A DNA stretch of 64,000 nt from DATKWD01 sp035529695 (GTDB taxonomy: Bacteria; Actinomycetota; Acidimicrobiia; Acidimicrobiales; Salinilacustritrichaceae): NCBI GenBank assembly GCA_035529695.1, contig DATKWD010000011.1, forward strand, positions 1 to 64,000, written 5' to 3'. Below the pieces are notes generated by a model that made no database searches, was not told the DNA's origin, and saw nothing but the letters and a program-made list of their open reading frames with translations. This document shows positions 32,492 through 41,302 of the stretch, in pieces (within the stretch, counting starts at the first letter, position 1; every line of letters starts with the position of its first letter). The position numbers were made by a program, and so were the translations under genes.

Positions 32492-34450
32492 GTGACCGAC
32501 GCCGAGCTCGAAGCCCACGCCATCAACGTGATCCGAGGCCTGGCGATGGACGCACCGAACGCGGCCAGGTCCGGCCACCAGGGCACCGCCATGGCACTTG
32601 CCCCGCTCGCCCACGTGCTGTTCACCCGGGTCATGACCTACGACGCGTCGGCCCCCGGCTGGTTCGACCGTGACCGCTTCATCCTGTCGGCGGGGCACGC
32701 GTCGATCCTCCAGTACGCGTTCCTCCATCTCACCGGCTTCGGGCTCACTCTCGAGGACCTCAAGGCATTCCGGCAGTGGGGTTCGGCCACCCCGGGACAC
32801 CCCGAGAGCCACACCCCCGGCGTCGAGGTCACGACGGGCCCGCTCGGCCAGGGATTCGCGAACGGCGTCGGCATGGGAGTCGCAGAACGCCACCTCCGGG
32901 CCCGGTTCGGCGCCGACGTCTGTGATCATCACACCTTCGTCATCTGTTCCGACGGCGACCTCTCCGAGGGGGTCAGTCACGAGGCGGCATCGCTGGCCGG
33001 TCATCTCGGGCTCGGCCGCCTGATCTACGTCTACGACGACAACCACATCAGCATCGACGGCCCGACCGAGCTCGCCCTCAGCGACGACGCACCCAAGCGC
33101 TTCGAGGCCTACGGGTGGCACGTCGAGAACCTGGGCGAGGCAGCCGATGACCTCGACGCCATCGAGGGCGGCCTCCGGCGCGCGATGGAAGTCCAGGATG
33201 CCCCGTCGCTCCTCGTCCTCCGCAGCCACATCGCCTTCCCTTCGCCGACGCTCATCGACACTCCGGGGGCCCACGGACTGGCGTTCGACGACGCCACCAT
33301 CGCGGAGGCGAAGCAGGTCATGGGTCTGCCCGACGAGCCGTTCTTCGTGCCCGACGACGTCCTCACGATGTACCGGTCCGCCGGTACGCGCGGCCGCGAT
33401 GCCCGCGAGGCCTGGGAGAAGCGGTTCGAGGCGTTCGACGGCGACCGCGCGGAACTCGACGCCTGCCTGGCACAGACCGGTCGCCGCGGCTGGACCGACG
33501 CGATCCCGACCTTCGCACCCGGCGACTCGATGGCGACCCGATCCGCGAGCGGCAAGGTCCTGGCCGCGCTCGTCGACGACGTGCCCGGCCTGATCGGTGG
33601 CGGTGCCGACCTGACCGGCAACACCAACACCACGATCGCCGATCGTGGTGCGCTGTCGACCGCCGAGCCGGCGGGCCGCCAGCTCTTCTATGGGATCCGA
33701 GAGCACGCCATGGGCGCCCTGATGAACGGGATGGCCCATCATGGCGGCGTCATCCCCATCGGCGGGACCTTCCTGGTGTTCAGCGACTACATGCGCGGGG
33801 CCGTCCGCCTCGCGGCACTCTCGCAGGCCAAGAGCATCTTCGTCTGGACGCACGACTCGGTCGGTGTCGGCGAGGACGGACCCACGCACCAGCCCGTCGA
33901 ACAGGTTGCCTCGCTGCGAGCCATTCCCGACCTGCGCGTCTTCCGGCCCGCCGATGCCAACGAGGTGGCCCACGCCTGGCGCCTCGCCATCGAACACGAC
34001 GGCCCCTCGGCGCTGATCCTGACCCGACAGAACGTGCCGGTGCTCGAAGGCACCATCGATGCAGATGTCGCTGGGGGGGCGTACGTCCTCCTCGACGCCG
34101 ACGACCCTGCGGTCGTCCTCGCCGCCACCGGCAGCGAGGTGCACCTCTGCGTCGACGCAGCGAAGCAACTGGCCGCGGGTGGTATCGCCGCTCGTGTGGT
34201 CAGCATGCCCTGCTGGGAGCTCTTCGAAGCCCGATCCGCTGCCGACCGAGGCTCGGTCCTCCCATCCGGCGTCCCGACGCTGGGGGTCGAGGCCGGTTCG
34301 TCACTCGGGTGGCATCGATGGGCGGACGAGGTCATCTGCATCGACCGTTTCGGAGCGTCGGCACCCGGCCAACGCGTCCTCGACGAGCTCGGCATGACTG
34401 CCGATCACGTCGCATCCACCGCCCGCAAGCTCCTCGGAGGCGACCGATGA
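32492..34450 (+). CDS. tkt: Transketolase
   Basis: 652 residues with the three transketolase domains: GHQGTAMALAPLAHVLF, the TPP-binding SDGDLSEGVSHEAASLAGHLGL with YDDNHISIDG, and in the middle domain FYGIREHAMGALMNG and THDSVGVGEDGPTHQPVEQ. Transfers two-carbon units in the pentose phosphate pathway using thiamine diphosphate. First gene of tkt-tal-pgl; its stop overlaps the transaldolase start by 4 nt. Confidence 0.95.
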   Translation: MTDAELEAHAINVIRGLAMDAPNAARSGHQGTAMALAPLAHVLFTRVMTYDASAPGWFDRDRFILSAGHASILQYAFLHLTGFGLTLEDLKAFRQWGSATPGHPESHTPGVEVTTGPLGQGFANGVGMGVAERHLRARFGADVCDHHTFVICSDGDLSEGVSHEAASLAGHLGLGRLIYVYDDNHISIDGPTELALSDDAPKRFEAYGWHVENLGEAADDLDAIEGGLRRAMEVQDAPSLLVLRSHIAFPSPTLIDTPGAHGLAFDDATIAEAKQVMGLPDEPFFVPDDVLTMYRSAGTRGRDAREAWEKRFEAFDGDRAELDACLAQTGRRGWTDAIPTFAPGDSMATRSASGKVLAALVDDVPGLIGGGADLTGNTNTTIADRGALSTAEPAGRQLFYGIREHAMGALMNGMAHHGGVIPIGGTFLVFSDYMRGAVRLAALSQAKSIFVWTHDSVGVGEDGPTHQPVEQVASLRAIPDLRVFRPADANEVAHAWRLAIEHDGPSALILTRQNVPVLEGTIDADVAGGAYVLLDADDPAVVLAATGSEVHLCVDAAKQLAAGGIAARVVSMPCWELFEARSAADRGSVLPSGVPTLGVEAGSSLGWHRWADEVICIDRFGASAPGQRVLDELGMTADHVASTARKLLGGDR

Positions 34451-35541
34451 CCAAGCTCCACGACCTCTTCGACGAGCAGCAGCAGAGCCCCTGGCTCGAC
34501 AACCTCCGTCGCGGATGGATGACCGATGGAGAGATGCAGAACTGGATCGAGCAGGGCATCCGCGGCCTCACGTCGAACCCCTCCATCTTTCAGAAGGCCA
34601 TCGCCGACAGCACCGACTACGACGAGCAGTTCGGTCAGCTGATCAGCGACGACGTGTCCGTCGACGACGCCTACTGGAACCTCGTCACCACCGACATCGA
34701 GGCCGCCCTCACGCTTCTCCGCCCCGTCTACGACGCGAGCGACCGACTCGACGGATACGTGTCGGTCGAAGTCGACCCCGGACTCGCCCGCGACACCGAT
34801 GGCACCATCGCAGCTGCCCGTCACCTGCACACCCGCATCGAGGAACCCAACCTGTACGTGAAGATCCCCGCGACCGCCGAGGGGGTGCCGGCGATCCGGC
34901 AGATGATCACCGAGAAGCGCAGCATCAACGTGACCCTGATCTTCTCGCTCGAACGCTACGCCGACGTGATGGAGGCCTATCTGGCCGGACTCGAAGCGGC
35001 AGTGGGCGATCTGTCGGCGGTCTCATCGGTCGCCTCCTTCTTCGTCTCACGCGTCGACACCGAGGTCGATCGCCGCCTCGACGAGATCGGCACCGACACA
35101 GCGTTGGCCCTTCGAGGGAAGGCCGCGATCGCCAACGCCCGGGCCGCCTACCTGTTGTTCCGCGAGACCTTCACCGGTCCCCGTTGGGATGCACTCGTCG
35201 CCAGAGGCGCCCAACCGCAGCGGCCCCTCTGGGCCTCGACCTCGACCAAGAACGACGCCTATCCCGACACCCTCTACGTCGACGGGCTCATCGGGCCCGA
35301 CACCGTCAACACCGTTCCCGATGCCACGCTCGATGCGTTCCTCGACCACGGGACCGTCCGAGCGACCATCGACACCGGCGAGGACCCCCGTCAGGTCCTG
35401 GCCGCCGTGCGAGCCGCAGGAGTCGACCTCGACGACGTGGCGATCGTGCTCGAAGAGCAGGGCGTCTCGTCGTTCGAGAAGGCATTCGACGAGCTGCTCG
35501 AGACGCTCGGCACCAAGGCCGACGCGCTCCGGTCGAGCTGA
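34447..35541 (+). CDS. tal: Transaldolase
   Basis: 364 residues of the actinobacterial/plant-type transaldolase group: MQNWIEQGIRGLTSNPSIFQKAI (contains GLTSNPSIF) and LYVKIPATAEG with Schiff-base Lys139; later SVASFFVSRVDTEVD. Exchanges a dihydroxyacetone unit between sugar phosphates. ATG 34447 overlaps the transketolase stop (ATGA). Confidence 0.95.
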   Translation: MTKLHDLFDEQQQSPWLDNLRRGWMTDGEMQNWIEQGIRGLTSNPSIFQKAIADSTDYDEQFGQLISDDVSVDDAYWNLVTTDIEAALTLLRPVYDASDRLDGYVSVEVDPGLARDTDGTIAAARHLHTRIEEPNLYVKIPATAEGVPAIRQMITEKRSINVTLIFSLERYADVMEAYLAGLEAAVGDLSAVSSVASFFVSRVDTEVDRRLDEIGTDTALALRGKAAIANARAAYLLFRETFTGPRWDALVARGAQPQRPLWASTSTKNDAYPDTLYVDGLIGPDTVNTVPDATLDAFLDHGTVRATIDTGEDPRQVLAAVRAAGVDLDDVAIVLEEQGVSSFEKAFDELLETLGTKADALRSS

Positions 35542-35548
35542 GGTCGGC

Positions 35549-36214
35549 GTGCACGGAGAGCTCGAGGTCGTCGAGGACGTCGCGGCGGCCTTCGTCACCC
35601 ACTTCCGCGCCGCACACGCCTCGCGACCCGGTCCGTTCTTCTCGGTCGCACTGTCCGGAGGCGAAACAGCCCGCCGGTGCTACGAACGCCTCGCCGAGGA
35701 GGCACGCGATCTCGACTGGATGACCGTCGACCTCTACTGGGGCGACGAACGCTGTGTGCCGCCCACCGATCCGGCCTCGAACCAGCGGCTCGCCCGGGAG
35801 GCGCTCATGGAGCGAACCGGCGGGTTCCATGCGTGGTATCCGATGAGCTGCGACGAGGGCCCCGACGCGTATCAGCTCCGCCTCTCGAGCATCGAGGCCC
35901 TCGACCTGGTCCACCTCGGGCTCGGCGCCGACGCACACACCGCCTCGCTGTTCCCCGATTCCAGAGCGCTCACCGCCGACCCGGGGCGCTGGGTTGCCCT
36001 GAACGACGACCCGTCGGGACGCAACGACTTCAAGCGCATGACCCTGACGCCTCATGGCATCGCCCGCGCCCGGCACGTCGTGGTCACGGTCAGCGGCGAA
36101 CAGAAGAAGGACGCCCTCGACCGGGTTCGCCGTGGAGACCCGACCGCACCGGGCACCCTGGTTCGGGGCGACGACGTCACCTGGCTCGCCGACCGCGCTG
36201 CCGCCGGCGGCTGA
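35549..36214 (+). CDS. pgl: 6-phosphogluconolactonase
   Basis: 221 residues: FFSVALSGGETARRCYERLA, TVDLYWGDERCVPPTDPASNQRLARE (with WGDERCVP and SNQRLA) and LDLVHLGLGADAHTASLFP are the Pgl signatures. Hydrolyses 6-phosphogluconolactone in the oxidative pentose phosphate branch. GTG 35549 is 8 nt after the transaldolase stop, with GAGGTC before it. The zwf and opcA genes often found between tal and pgl in actinobacteria are absent here. Confidence 0.93.
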   Translation: MHGELEVVEDVAAAFVTHFRAAHASRPGPFFSVALSGGETARRCYERLAEEARDLDWMTVDLYWGDERCVPPTDPASNQRLAREALMERTGGFHAWYPMSCDEGPDAYQLRLSSIEALDLVHLGLGADAHTASLFPDSRALTADPGRWVALNDDPSGRNDFKRMTLTPHGIARARHVVVTVSGEQKKDALDRVRRGDPTAPGTLVRGDDVTWLADRAAAGG

Positions 36215-36218
36215 CCGG

Positions 36219-36224
36219 TACCCT
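36219..36224 (+). promoter_or_regulatory. Putative near-leaderless -10 (TACCCT) for fbiC
   Basis: TACCCT ends 10 nt before the fbiC ATG. The surrounding GGTACCCTGCGC recurs exactly at 38582-38593 in front of the LOG gene, again 10 nt from -10 to ATG. Confidence 0.45.
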
Positions 36225-36234
36225 GCGCCGCAAC

Positions 36235-38571
36235 ATGCACGAGGACCTCCTGGCACTGCCGCTCGACCAGCTGATGGAGCGCGCCGCGGCGATCCGCGAC
36301 CTCCACCACGGCAGGCGCGTGACCTACTCGCCGAAGGTGTTCATCCCGCTCACCATGTTGTGCCGCGACAAGTGCGGCTACTGCACGTTCGCACAACCGC
36401 CGGCTCGTCTCGACTCGCCGTACTTGAGCCCCGACCAGGTTCTCGCCATCGCCAGCAAGGGGGCGAACGCCGGCTGTCACGAAGCGTTGTTCACGCTCGG
36501 CGAACGTCCTGAGGACCGTTACCCGGCTGCCGAAGCATGGCTCGCGACAAACGGCTACGCGAGCACCGTCGACTACCTCGTGGCCATGGCGAAGCTCGTC
36601 CTCGACGAGACCGGACTCCTCCCCCACGCCAACGCAGGTGCGCTGCACCCCGACGAACTGCGGAGGCTCCGCGCCGTCGCTCCTTCGCAGGGGATGATGC
36701 TCGAGACGCTCGAAGACGTCGACGCCCATCGCGGGTCGCCCGACAAGACGCCCGCACGGCGACTCGCGACGCTCCGCGCAGCCGGCGAGCTGGCGATCCC
36801 CTTCACCACCGGCATCCTGGTCGGATTCGGCGAGTCGCGGGCCTCGCGCGTCGATGCGCTGGAGGCCATCGCCGCGACCCACCGCGAACACGGCCACATC
36901 CAGGAAGTCATCGTCCAGAACTTCCTCCCCAAGGACGGCACCGCAATGCACCGTGCCGCGGCGTGCCCGACCGACGACTTCGTCGAGGCGATCGCGCTTG
37001 CTCGTATCATTCTCCCTGCTGGGATCCACATCCAGGCGCCGCCGAACCTGAGCGACGACTTCGGCGACCTGCTGGCGGCCGGAATCGACGACTGGGGCGG
37101 CGTGTCGCCCATCACCGCGGATCACGTGAATCCCGAGCGTCCCTGGCCGGGTCTCGATCGCCTCCGCGACGTGACCGAGGCCCACGGTCGCGTCCTCGCG
37201 CCGCGCCTCACGATCTACCCCGAGTACGCCCTCGCGCCAGACACATGGCTCGACGACGCGACCCGGTTCCCCGTGCTCGATCGCTCCGATGCCGAGGGAC
37301 TCGGCCGTGACGACCCCGGGGCCTGCTGGCCCGAGCAGATCAAGGCCGCCATCGACGCCGGGTCAGGCGCCGACGTCGTCCAGATCGGCCGCCGCAACAC
37401 TGCGTGGTACTCGGGCGCGCCGGTCGAACCGCCGTCGATCCTGCCGGGAAGAGCCGCTGCGGGCGGCCGGGTGAACGAGGTCCTCACCGGAGTCCTGCTG
37501 GGCGAGGAGGTGGGCGAGGACGAGATCGTGAGCCTGTTCGGCGCCCGCGGCACCGAGGTCGTCAGCGTGTGCGAGGTGGCCGACGACCTGCGCCGTGACG
37601 CGGTTGGCGATGTCGTCACCTATGTGCAGAACCGCAACATCAACTACACGAACGTGTGCACGTTCAAATGCCGCTTCTGCGGGTTCAGCAAGGGCCCGTT
37701 GAGTCTCAACCTGCGCGGCAACCCCTATCTCCTCACCCTGGAGGACATCCAGGAACGCGTGCTCGAGGCCACCGCCCTCGGCGCGACCGAGGTCTGCCTA
37801 CAGGGGGGCATCCACCCCGACTTCGACGGCGACTACTACATCGACGTCGCCCGGGCGGTCAGTGACGTCGCACCGGAGATCCACATCCACGGTTTCACGG
37901 CGCTCGAGGTCACCGAGGGGGCCAAACGGCTCGGCGAACCGCTGGCGGACTACCTCCGCAGGCTGATGGACGCCGGACTCAAGACCCTTCCCGGCACCGC
38001 AGCCGAGATCCTCGACGACGAGATCCGCGAGGTCCTGTGCCCCGACAAGATCAACACCGACGAGTGGCTCTTCGCCCACCGCACCGCCCACGAGGTCGGC
38101 CTGCGCTCGAATGTCACCATCATGTTCGGTGCCGTCGAACAACCCCGCCACTGGGCCCGTCACCTCGTCCGAACCCGTGCCCTCCAGAGGGAGACCGGCG
38201 GTTTCACCGAGTTCGTTCCCCTCCCGTTCGTCCACATGGCAGCGCCGCTGTACCTCCAGAAGCGGGCTCGCCGCGGCCCGACATTCCGCGAGTCGCTCCT
38301 CATGCACGCGGTGGGCCGCATCGCCTACCGCGGCTGGATCGACAACATCCAGGCCTCCTGGGTGAAGCTCGGCACGGGCGGCGCGTCCCAGATGCTCCAG
38401 GCCGGGGTCAACGACCTCGGCGGCACGCTCATGGACGAGAACATCTCCCGGGCGGCCGGCGCCGAACACGGCCAGTTGATGGACGCGGACGGCTTCGGCC
38501 ATCTCGTCAGCTCGGTGGGTCGACGGCTCGAGCAGCGTACGACGCTGTACGGCCGGGTCGCAGGCGTCTGA
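36235..38571 (+). CDS. fbiC: FO synthase (CofG-CofH fusion) for coenzyme F420
   Basis: 778 residues, two radical-SAM halves. The CofG half has CRDKCGYC (C43, C47, C50); the CofH half has CTFKCRFC (C475, C479, C482). Together they make the deazaflavin FO from tyrosine and a ribityl-uracil. Somewhat shorter than the mycobacterial FbiC, mainly at the N-terminus. Presence implies that this organism makes F420. The earlier in-frame codons read across pgl in another frame, and a TAnnnT box supports ATG 36235. Confidence 0.95.
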   Translation: MHEDLLALPLDQLMERAAAIRDLHHGRRVTYSPKVFIPLTMLCRDKCGYCTFAQPPARLDSPYLSPDQVLAIASKGANAGCHEALFTLGERPEDRYPAAEAWLATNGYASTVDYLVAMAKLVLDETGLLPHANAGALHPDELRRLRAVAPSQGMMLETLEDVDAHRGSPDKTPARRLATLRAAGELAIPFTTGILVGFGESRASRVDALEAIAATHREHGHIQEVIVQNFLPKDGTAMHRAAACPTDDFVEAIALARIILPAGIHIQAPPNLSDDFGDLLAAGIDDWGGVSPITADHVNPERPWPGLDRLRDVTEAHGRVLAPRLTIYPEYALAPDTWLDDATRFPVLDRSDAEGLGRDDPGACWPEQIKAAIDAGSGADVVQIGRRNTAWYSGAPVEPPSILPGRAAAGGRVNEVLTGVLLGEEVGEDEIVSLFGARGTEVVSVCEVADDLRRDAVGDVVTYVQNRNINYTNVCTFKCRFCGFSKGPLSLNLRGNPYLLTLEDIQERVLEATALGATEVCLQGGIHPDFDGDYYIDVARAVSDVAPEIHIHGFTALEVTEGAKRLGEPLADYLRRLMDAGLKTLPGTAAEILDDEIREVLCPDKINTDEWLFAHRTAHEVGLRSNVTIMFGAVEQPRHWARHLVRTRALQRETGGFTEFVPLPFVHMAAPLYLQKRARRGPTFRESLLMHAVGRIAYRGWIDNIQASWVKLGTGGASQMLQAGVNDLGGTLMDENISRAAGAEHGQLMDADGFGHLVSSVGRRLEQRTTLYGRVAGV

Positions 38572-38583
38572 TCGCGCACCCGG

Positions 38584-38589
38584 TACCCT
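38584..38589 (+). promoter_or_regulatory. Putative near-leaderless -10 (TACCCT) for LOG gene
   Basis: TACCCT ends 10 nt before ATG 38600, within the same GGTACCCTGCGC as before fbiC. Confidence 0.45.
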
Positions 38590-38599
38590 GCGCACGCTC

Positions 38600-39643
38600 A
38601 TGCCGGACGATGCCATCAGCGACGCAGATCTCGATGCGCTCCTCGACCAGGTCTCCACTGACGGCGCCGATCGGCGTCTTCACCGTGATCTGCTCAGAAC
38701 CGCGGTCGGACTCGCCTCGGACGAGCCGAGTCGCCTCGACCTGAAGATCGCCTTGGCGGCCCTCGCCGAGATGCGCCGTGCCTTCTCGACGTTCGCCCCG
38801 TACCGGGACCGTCAGAAGATCACCATGTTCGGCTCGGCGCGCACCCGACCCGACGACCCGTTGTACGCGCAGGCCCGGGGCGTGGCCGAACGGCTCTCCG
38901 AGCACGGGTGGATGGTGGTGACCGGAGCCGGGCCGGGGATCATGGCCGCGGGGATGGAGGGCGCCGGCATCGAGAACGCATTCGGCGTCACCATTCGGCT
39001 GCCGTTCGAGGAGTCGGCCAACGGCTTCATCGCGGGCGACCCGAAGCTCGTCGACATGAAGTACTTCTTCACCCGCAAGCTCATGCTGGTCAAGGAGTCG
39101 GCCGCTTTCGTCGCACTCCCGGGCGGATTCGGAACCCAAGACGAGACCTTCGAGTTGTTCACCCTCCAACAGACCGGCAAGACCGAGCCGGCACCGGTGG
39201 TGCTCCTCGACGTGCCTGGCGGGACCTACTGGACCGCGTGGGCCGACTTCGTGCGGACCGAACTCGTCGCGCGCGGGTTGGTCGCGGCCGAGGACCTGAA
39301 CCTGTTCCTCATCACCGACGATGCCAACGAGGCCGTGGAGGAGATCCTGAGATTCCACCACAACTACCGCTCGCTGCGATGGGTGGGCGACCGCCTCGTC
39401 CTGCGACTCGAGCACGCCCCGAACCATGCCGAGCTCGCTGATCTGAACGAGGAGTTCGCCGATGTCATCACGTCCGGGGCGATCAGTCGGACCGAACCCC
39501 TCAAGGCCGAGGTCGCCGATGACGACGACCTGGGTGCCGAACGTCTTGTCGTTCGCTTCGATCGCTATCACATGAGCCGACTTCGATCGCTCATCAACGA
39601 ACTCAACCGACTCCCGTCCATGGAGGGCGTACGTGGAACCTGA
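38600..39643 (+). CDS. LOG-family protein (nucleotide phosphoribohydrolase-like)
   Basis: 347 residues. An N-terminal helical extension of about 70 residues precedes the Rossmann-like LOG domain: ITMFGSARTRPDDPLY, VVTGAGPGIMAAGMEGA and the PGGFGTQDE motif (PGGxGTxxE). LOG enzymes release a base from nucleoside monophosphates (cytokinin activation in plants). First gene of the run that continues with the Cys-rich, AAA and partner genes; its end overlaps the next start by 11 nt. Confidence 0.88.
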   Translation: MPDDAISDADLDALLDQVSTDGADRRLHRDLLRTAVGLASDEPSRLDLKIALAALAEMRRAFSTFAPYRDRQKITMFGSARTRPDDPLYAQARGVAERLSEHGWMVVTGAGPGIMAAGMEGAGIENAFGVTIRLPFEESANGFIAGDPKLVDMKYFFTRKLMLVKESAAFVALPGGFGTQDETFELFTLQQTGKTEPAPVVLLDVPGGTYWTAWADFVRTELVARGLVAAEDLNLFLITDDANEAVEEILRFHHNYRSLRWVGDRLVLRLEHAPNHAELADLNEEFADVITSGAISRTEPLKAEVADDDDLGAERLVVRFDRYHMSRLRSLINELNRLPSMEGVRGT

Positions 39644-40367
39644 GGACTTGCACGAGTGGGTGTCGTTCGAGGACACCGATGAGGAGCGCACCTGGGTGTT
39701 CGACCTCACGTTCCTGCTCAGCAACTGGACGTGCATCTACGGACGGGGGTGCCCAGGGGTACTGACCGGTCCGGCCCCCGAACTCGAACACGGGTGCTGT
39801 TCCTACGGTGCTCACTTCGTCGGCGACGAGGACCTCGAGGCGACCCTCGGGTACGCCGAACGGCTCACCGAGACCCAGTGGCAGTTCAAGAAGCTTGCAG
39901 CCAAGCGGGGCGGACCGACCCGCGTCACCCAGGCCGGCGATCACCTCACCCGCCTCGTCGACGGAGCCTGCATCTTCCTCAATCGCACGAACTTCGACGG
40001 CGGCGCCGGGTGTGCGCTGCACCGTGCGGCGGTCGAGCACGACGAGCGACCCCTTGACTGGAAGCCCGACGTCTGCTGGCAGCTCCCGCTCAGGCTGTCC
40101 GAGGAGACCGATGAGCACGGCTACGTCACCTCGACCCTGCGTGAATGGAAGCGCCGTGACTGGGGCGACGGCGGTCAGGAGTTCCATTGGTGGTGCACCG
40201 ACGCCGGCGACGCCTTCATCGGCGCGCAGGCCGTGTACCGGGTGCTCGCCGACGAGATCGTCGAGATGATCGGCGAGGTGCCGTACCGGCAGCTGTGCGA
40301 ACACATCGAATCGCGTCGTGCAACGCAGTACCTTCCGCATCCGATGTCGAGGAGGCAGCTCCAATGA
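39633..40367 (+). CDS. Cysteine-rich, probably metal- or Fe-S-binding protein
   Basis: 244 residues with nine Cys: C34, C40, C55, C56, C113, C127, C148, C188, C222. The pattern IYGRGCPG, HGCCSYGAHF, GACIFLN, GCALHRAAVE and DVCWQLPL resembles the YkgJ/DUF3109-type cysteine-cluster families, whose CxxxxxC...CC...C...C set is thought to bind zinc or an Fe-S cluster. GTG 39633 overlaps the LOG gene; the end overlaps the AAA ATPase start by 4 nt, so its product is coupled to the ATPase. Function unknown. Confidence 0.7.
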   Translation: MEPEDLHEWVSFEDTDEERTWVFDLTFLLSNWTCIYGRGCPGVLTGPAPELEHGCCSYGAHFVGDEDLEATLGYAERLTETQWQFKKLAAKRGGPTRVTQAGDHLTRLVDGACIFLNRTNFDGGAGCALHRAAVEHDERPLDWKPDVCWQLPLRLSEETDEHGYVTSTLREWKRRDWGDGGQEFHWWCTDAGDAFIGAQAVYRVLADEIVEMIGEVPYRQLCEHIESRRATQYLPHPMSRRQLQ

Positions 40368-41302
40368 ACGGGTTCACCGCAGAAGAACTGGACCGGGCTG
40401 CCCGGGACGCCGGGATGATCTATCCGTTCTACGTGCTCGAGCAGCTCGTCGCGGCGATCGATGCCGGCAAGCACGTCGTGCTGACCGGCCCTCCCGGCAC
40501 TGGCAAGACCACGCTCTCGTACCTGGTCGCCGAGCTTGGCCAGCGCAGCATGCTGTGCACCGGCTACCTCCCCACGACCGCGACCACCGAGTGGACGACC
40601 TTCGAGACGATCGGTGGGTTCCAGCCGACCGCCGACGGCCTCATCTTCCGGCCCGGGATGTTCGTCGAATCGATCGTCAACGGACGCTGGCTGGTCATCG
40701 ACGAGCTCAACCGTTCGAACTTCGACCGCGCGTTCGGGCAGCTCTTCACCGTCCTGTCCGGCCAGGCCGTGGTGTTGCCGTTCAAGCGTGCCGGCCACAC
40801 CGATCCGATCGCGCTCGTTCCGGCAGGCGTACCGGCACCCCAGGACACCGACGTCATCCGTGTGCCGGCCTCGTGGCGCATCGTCGCCACCATGAACGTC
40901 TTCGACAAGAACCTGCTGTTCGAGATGTCCTACGCCCTCATGCGCCGCTTCGCGTTCGTCGAGGTGGTCTCGCCCTCCGATGAGGAGTTCCGCGAGCTGC
41001 TCGAGGGTCCGGGAGACGTCGTGATGGACCTGCTGCCACTCCGCTCGTTCCGTGATCTCGGCCCGGCGGTCTACCTCGACGCGGCAAAGTACGCCGCGCG
41101 CCGCTCGACCGACGATGGCGTCAGTCGGTCGCGAGTGCTGTACGAGCTGTTCTACGCGTACTTCCTTCCCCAGTTCGAAGGCGTCGACGACTTCGAGGCG
41201 ACCAACCTGTATCGAGTGGTGGCGCCCATGTTCGAAGCGCCCGAGCAGGTGGAGGTCCAGCGGACGATCGGCGAGGTGCTCGGTGTCGAGCTGGCCCTCT
41301 GA
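40364..41302 (+). CDS. McrB/MoxR-like AAA+ ATPase
   Basis: 312 residues. Walker A GPPGTGKT (42-49), Walker B VIDELNRSN (111-119), and sensor region RIVATMNVFDKNLLFEMSYALMRRF (contains ATMNVFDKN and ALMRRF). DELNR is typical of the McrB/dynein-like AAA_5 branch, which remodels protein or nucleic-acid targets with a partner. There is no DNA-recognition domain attached. ATG 40364 overlaps the Cys-rich gene stop (ATGA) and follows GGAGG; the end overlaps the partner gene by 20 nt. Confidence 0.85.
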   Translation: MNGFTAEELDRAARDAGMIYPFYVLEQLVAAIDAGKHVVLTGPPGTGKTTLSYLVAELGQRSMLCTGYLPTTATTEWTTFETIGGFQPTADGLIFRPGMFVESIVNGRWLVIDELNRSNFDRAFGQLFTVLSGQAVVLPFKRAGHTDPIALVPAGVPAPQDTDVIRVPASWRIVATMNVFDKNLLFEMSYALMRRFAFVEVVSPSDEEFRELLEGPGDVVMDLLPLRSFRDLGPAVYLDAAKYAARRSTDDGVSRSRVLYELFYAYFLPQFEGVDDFEATNLYRVVAPMFEAPEQVEVQRTIGEVLGVELAL

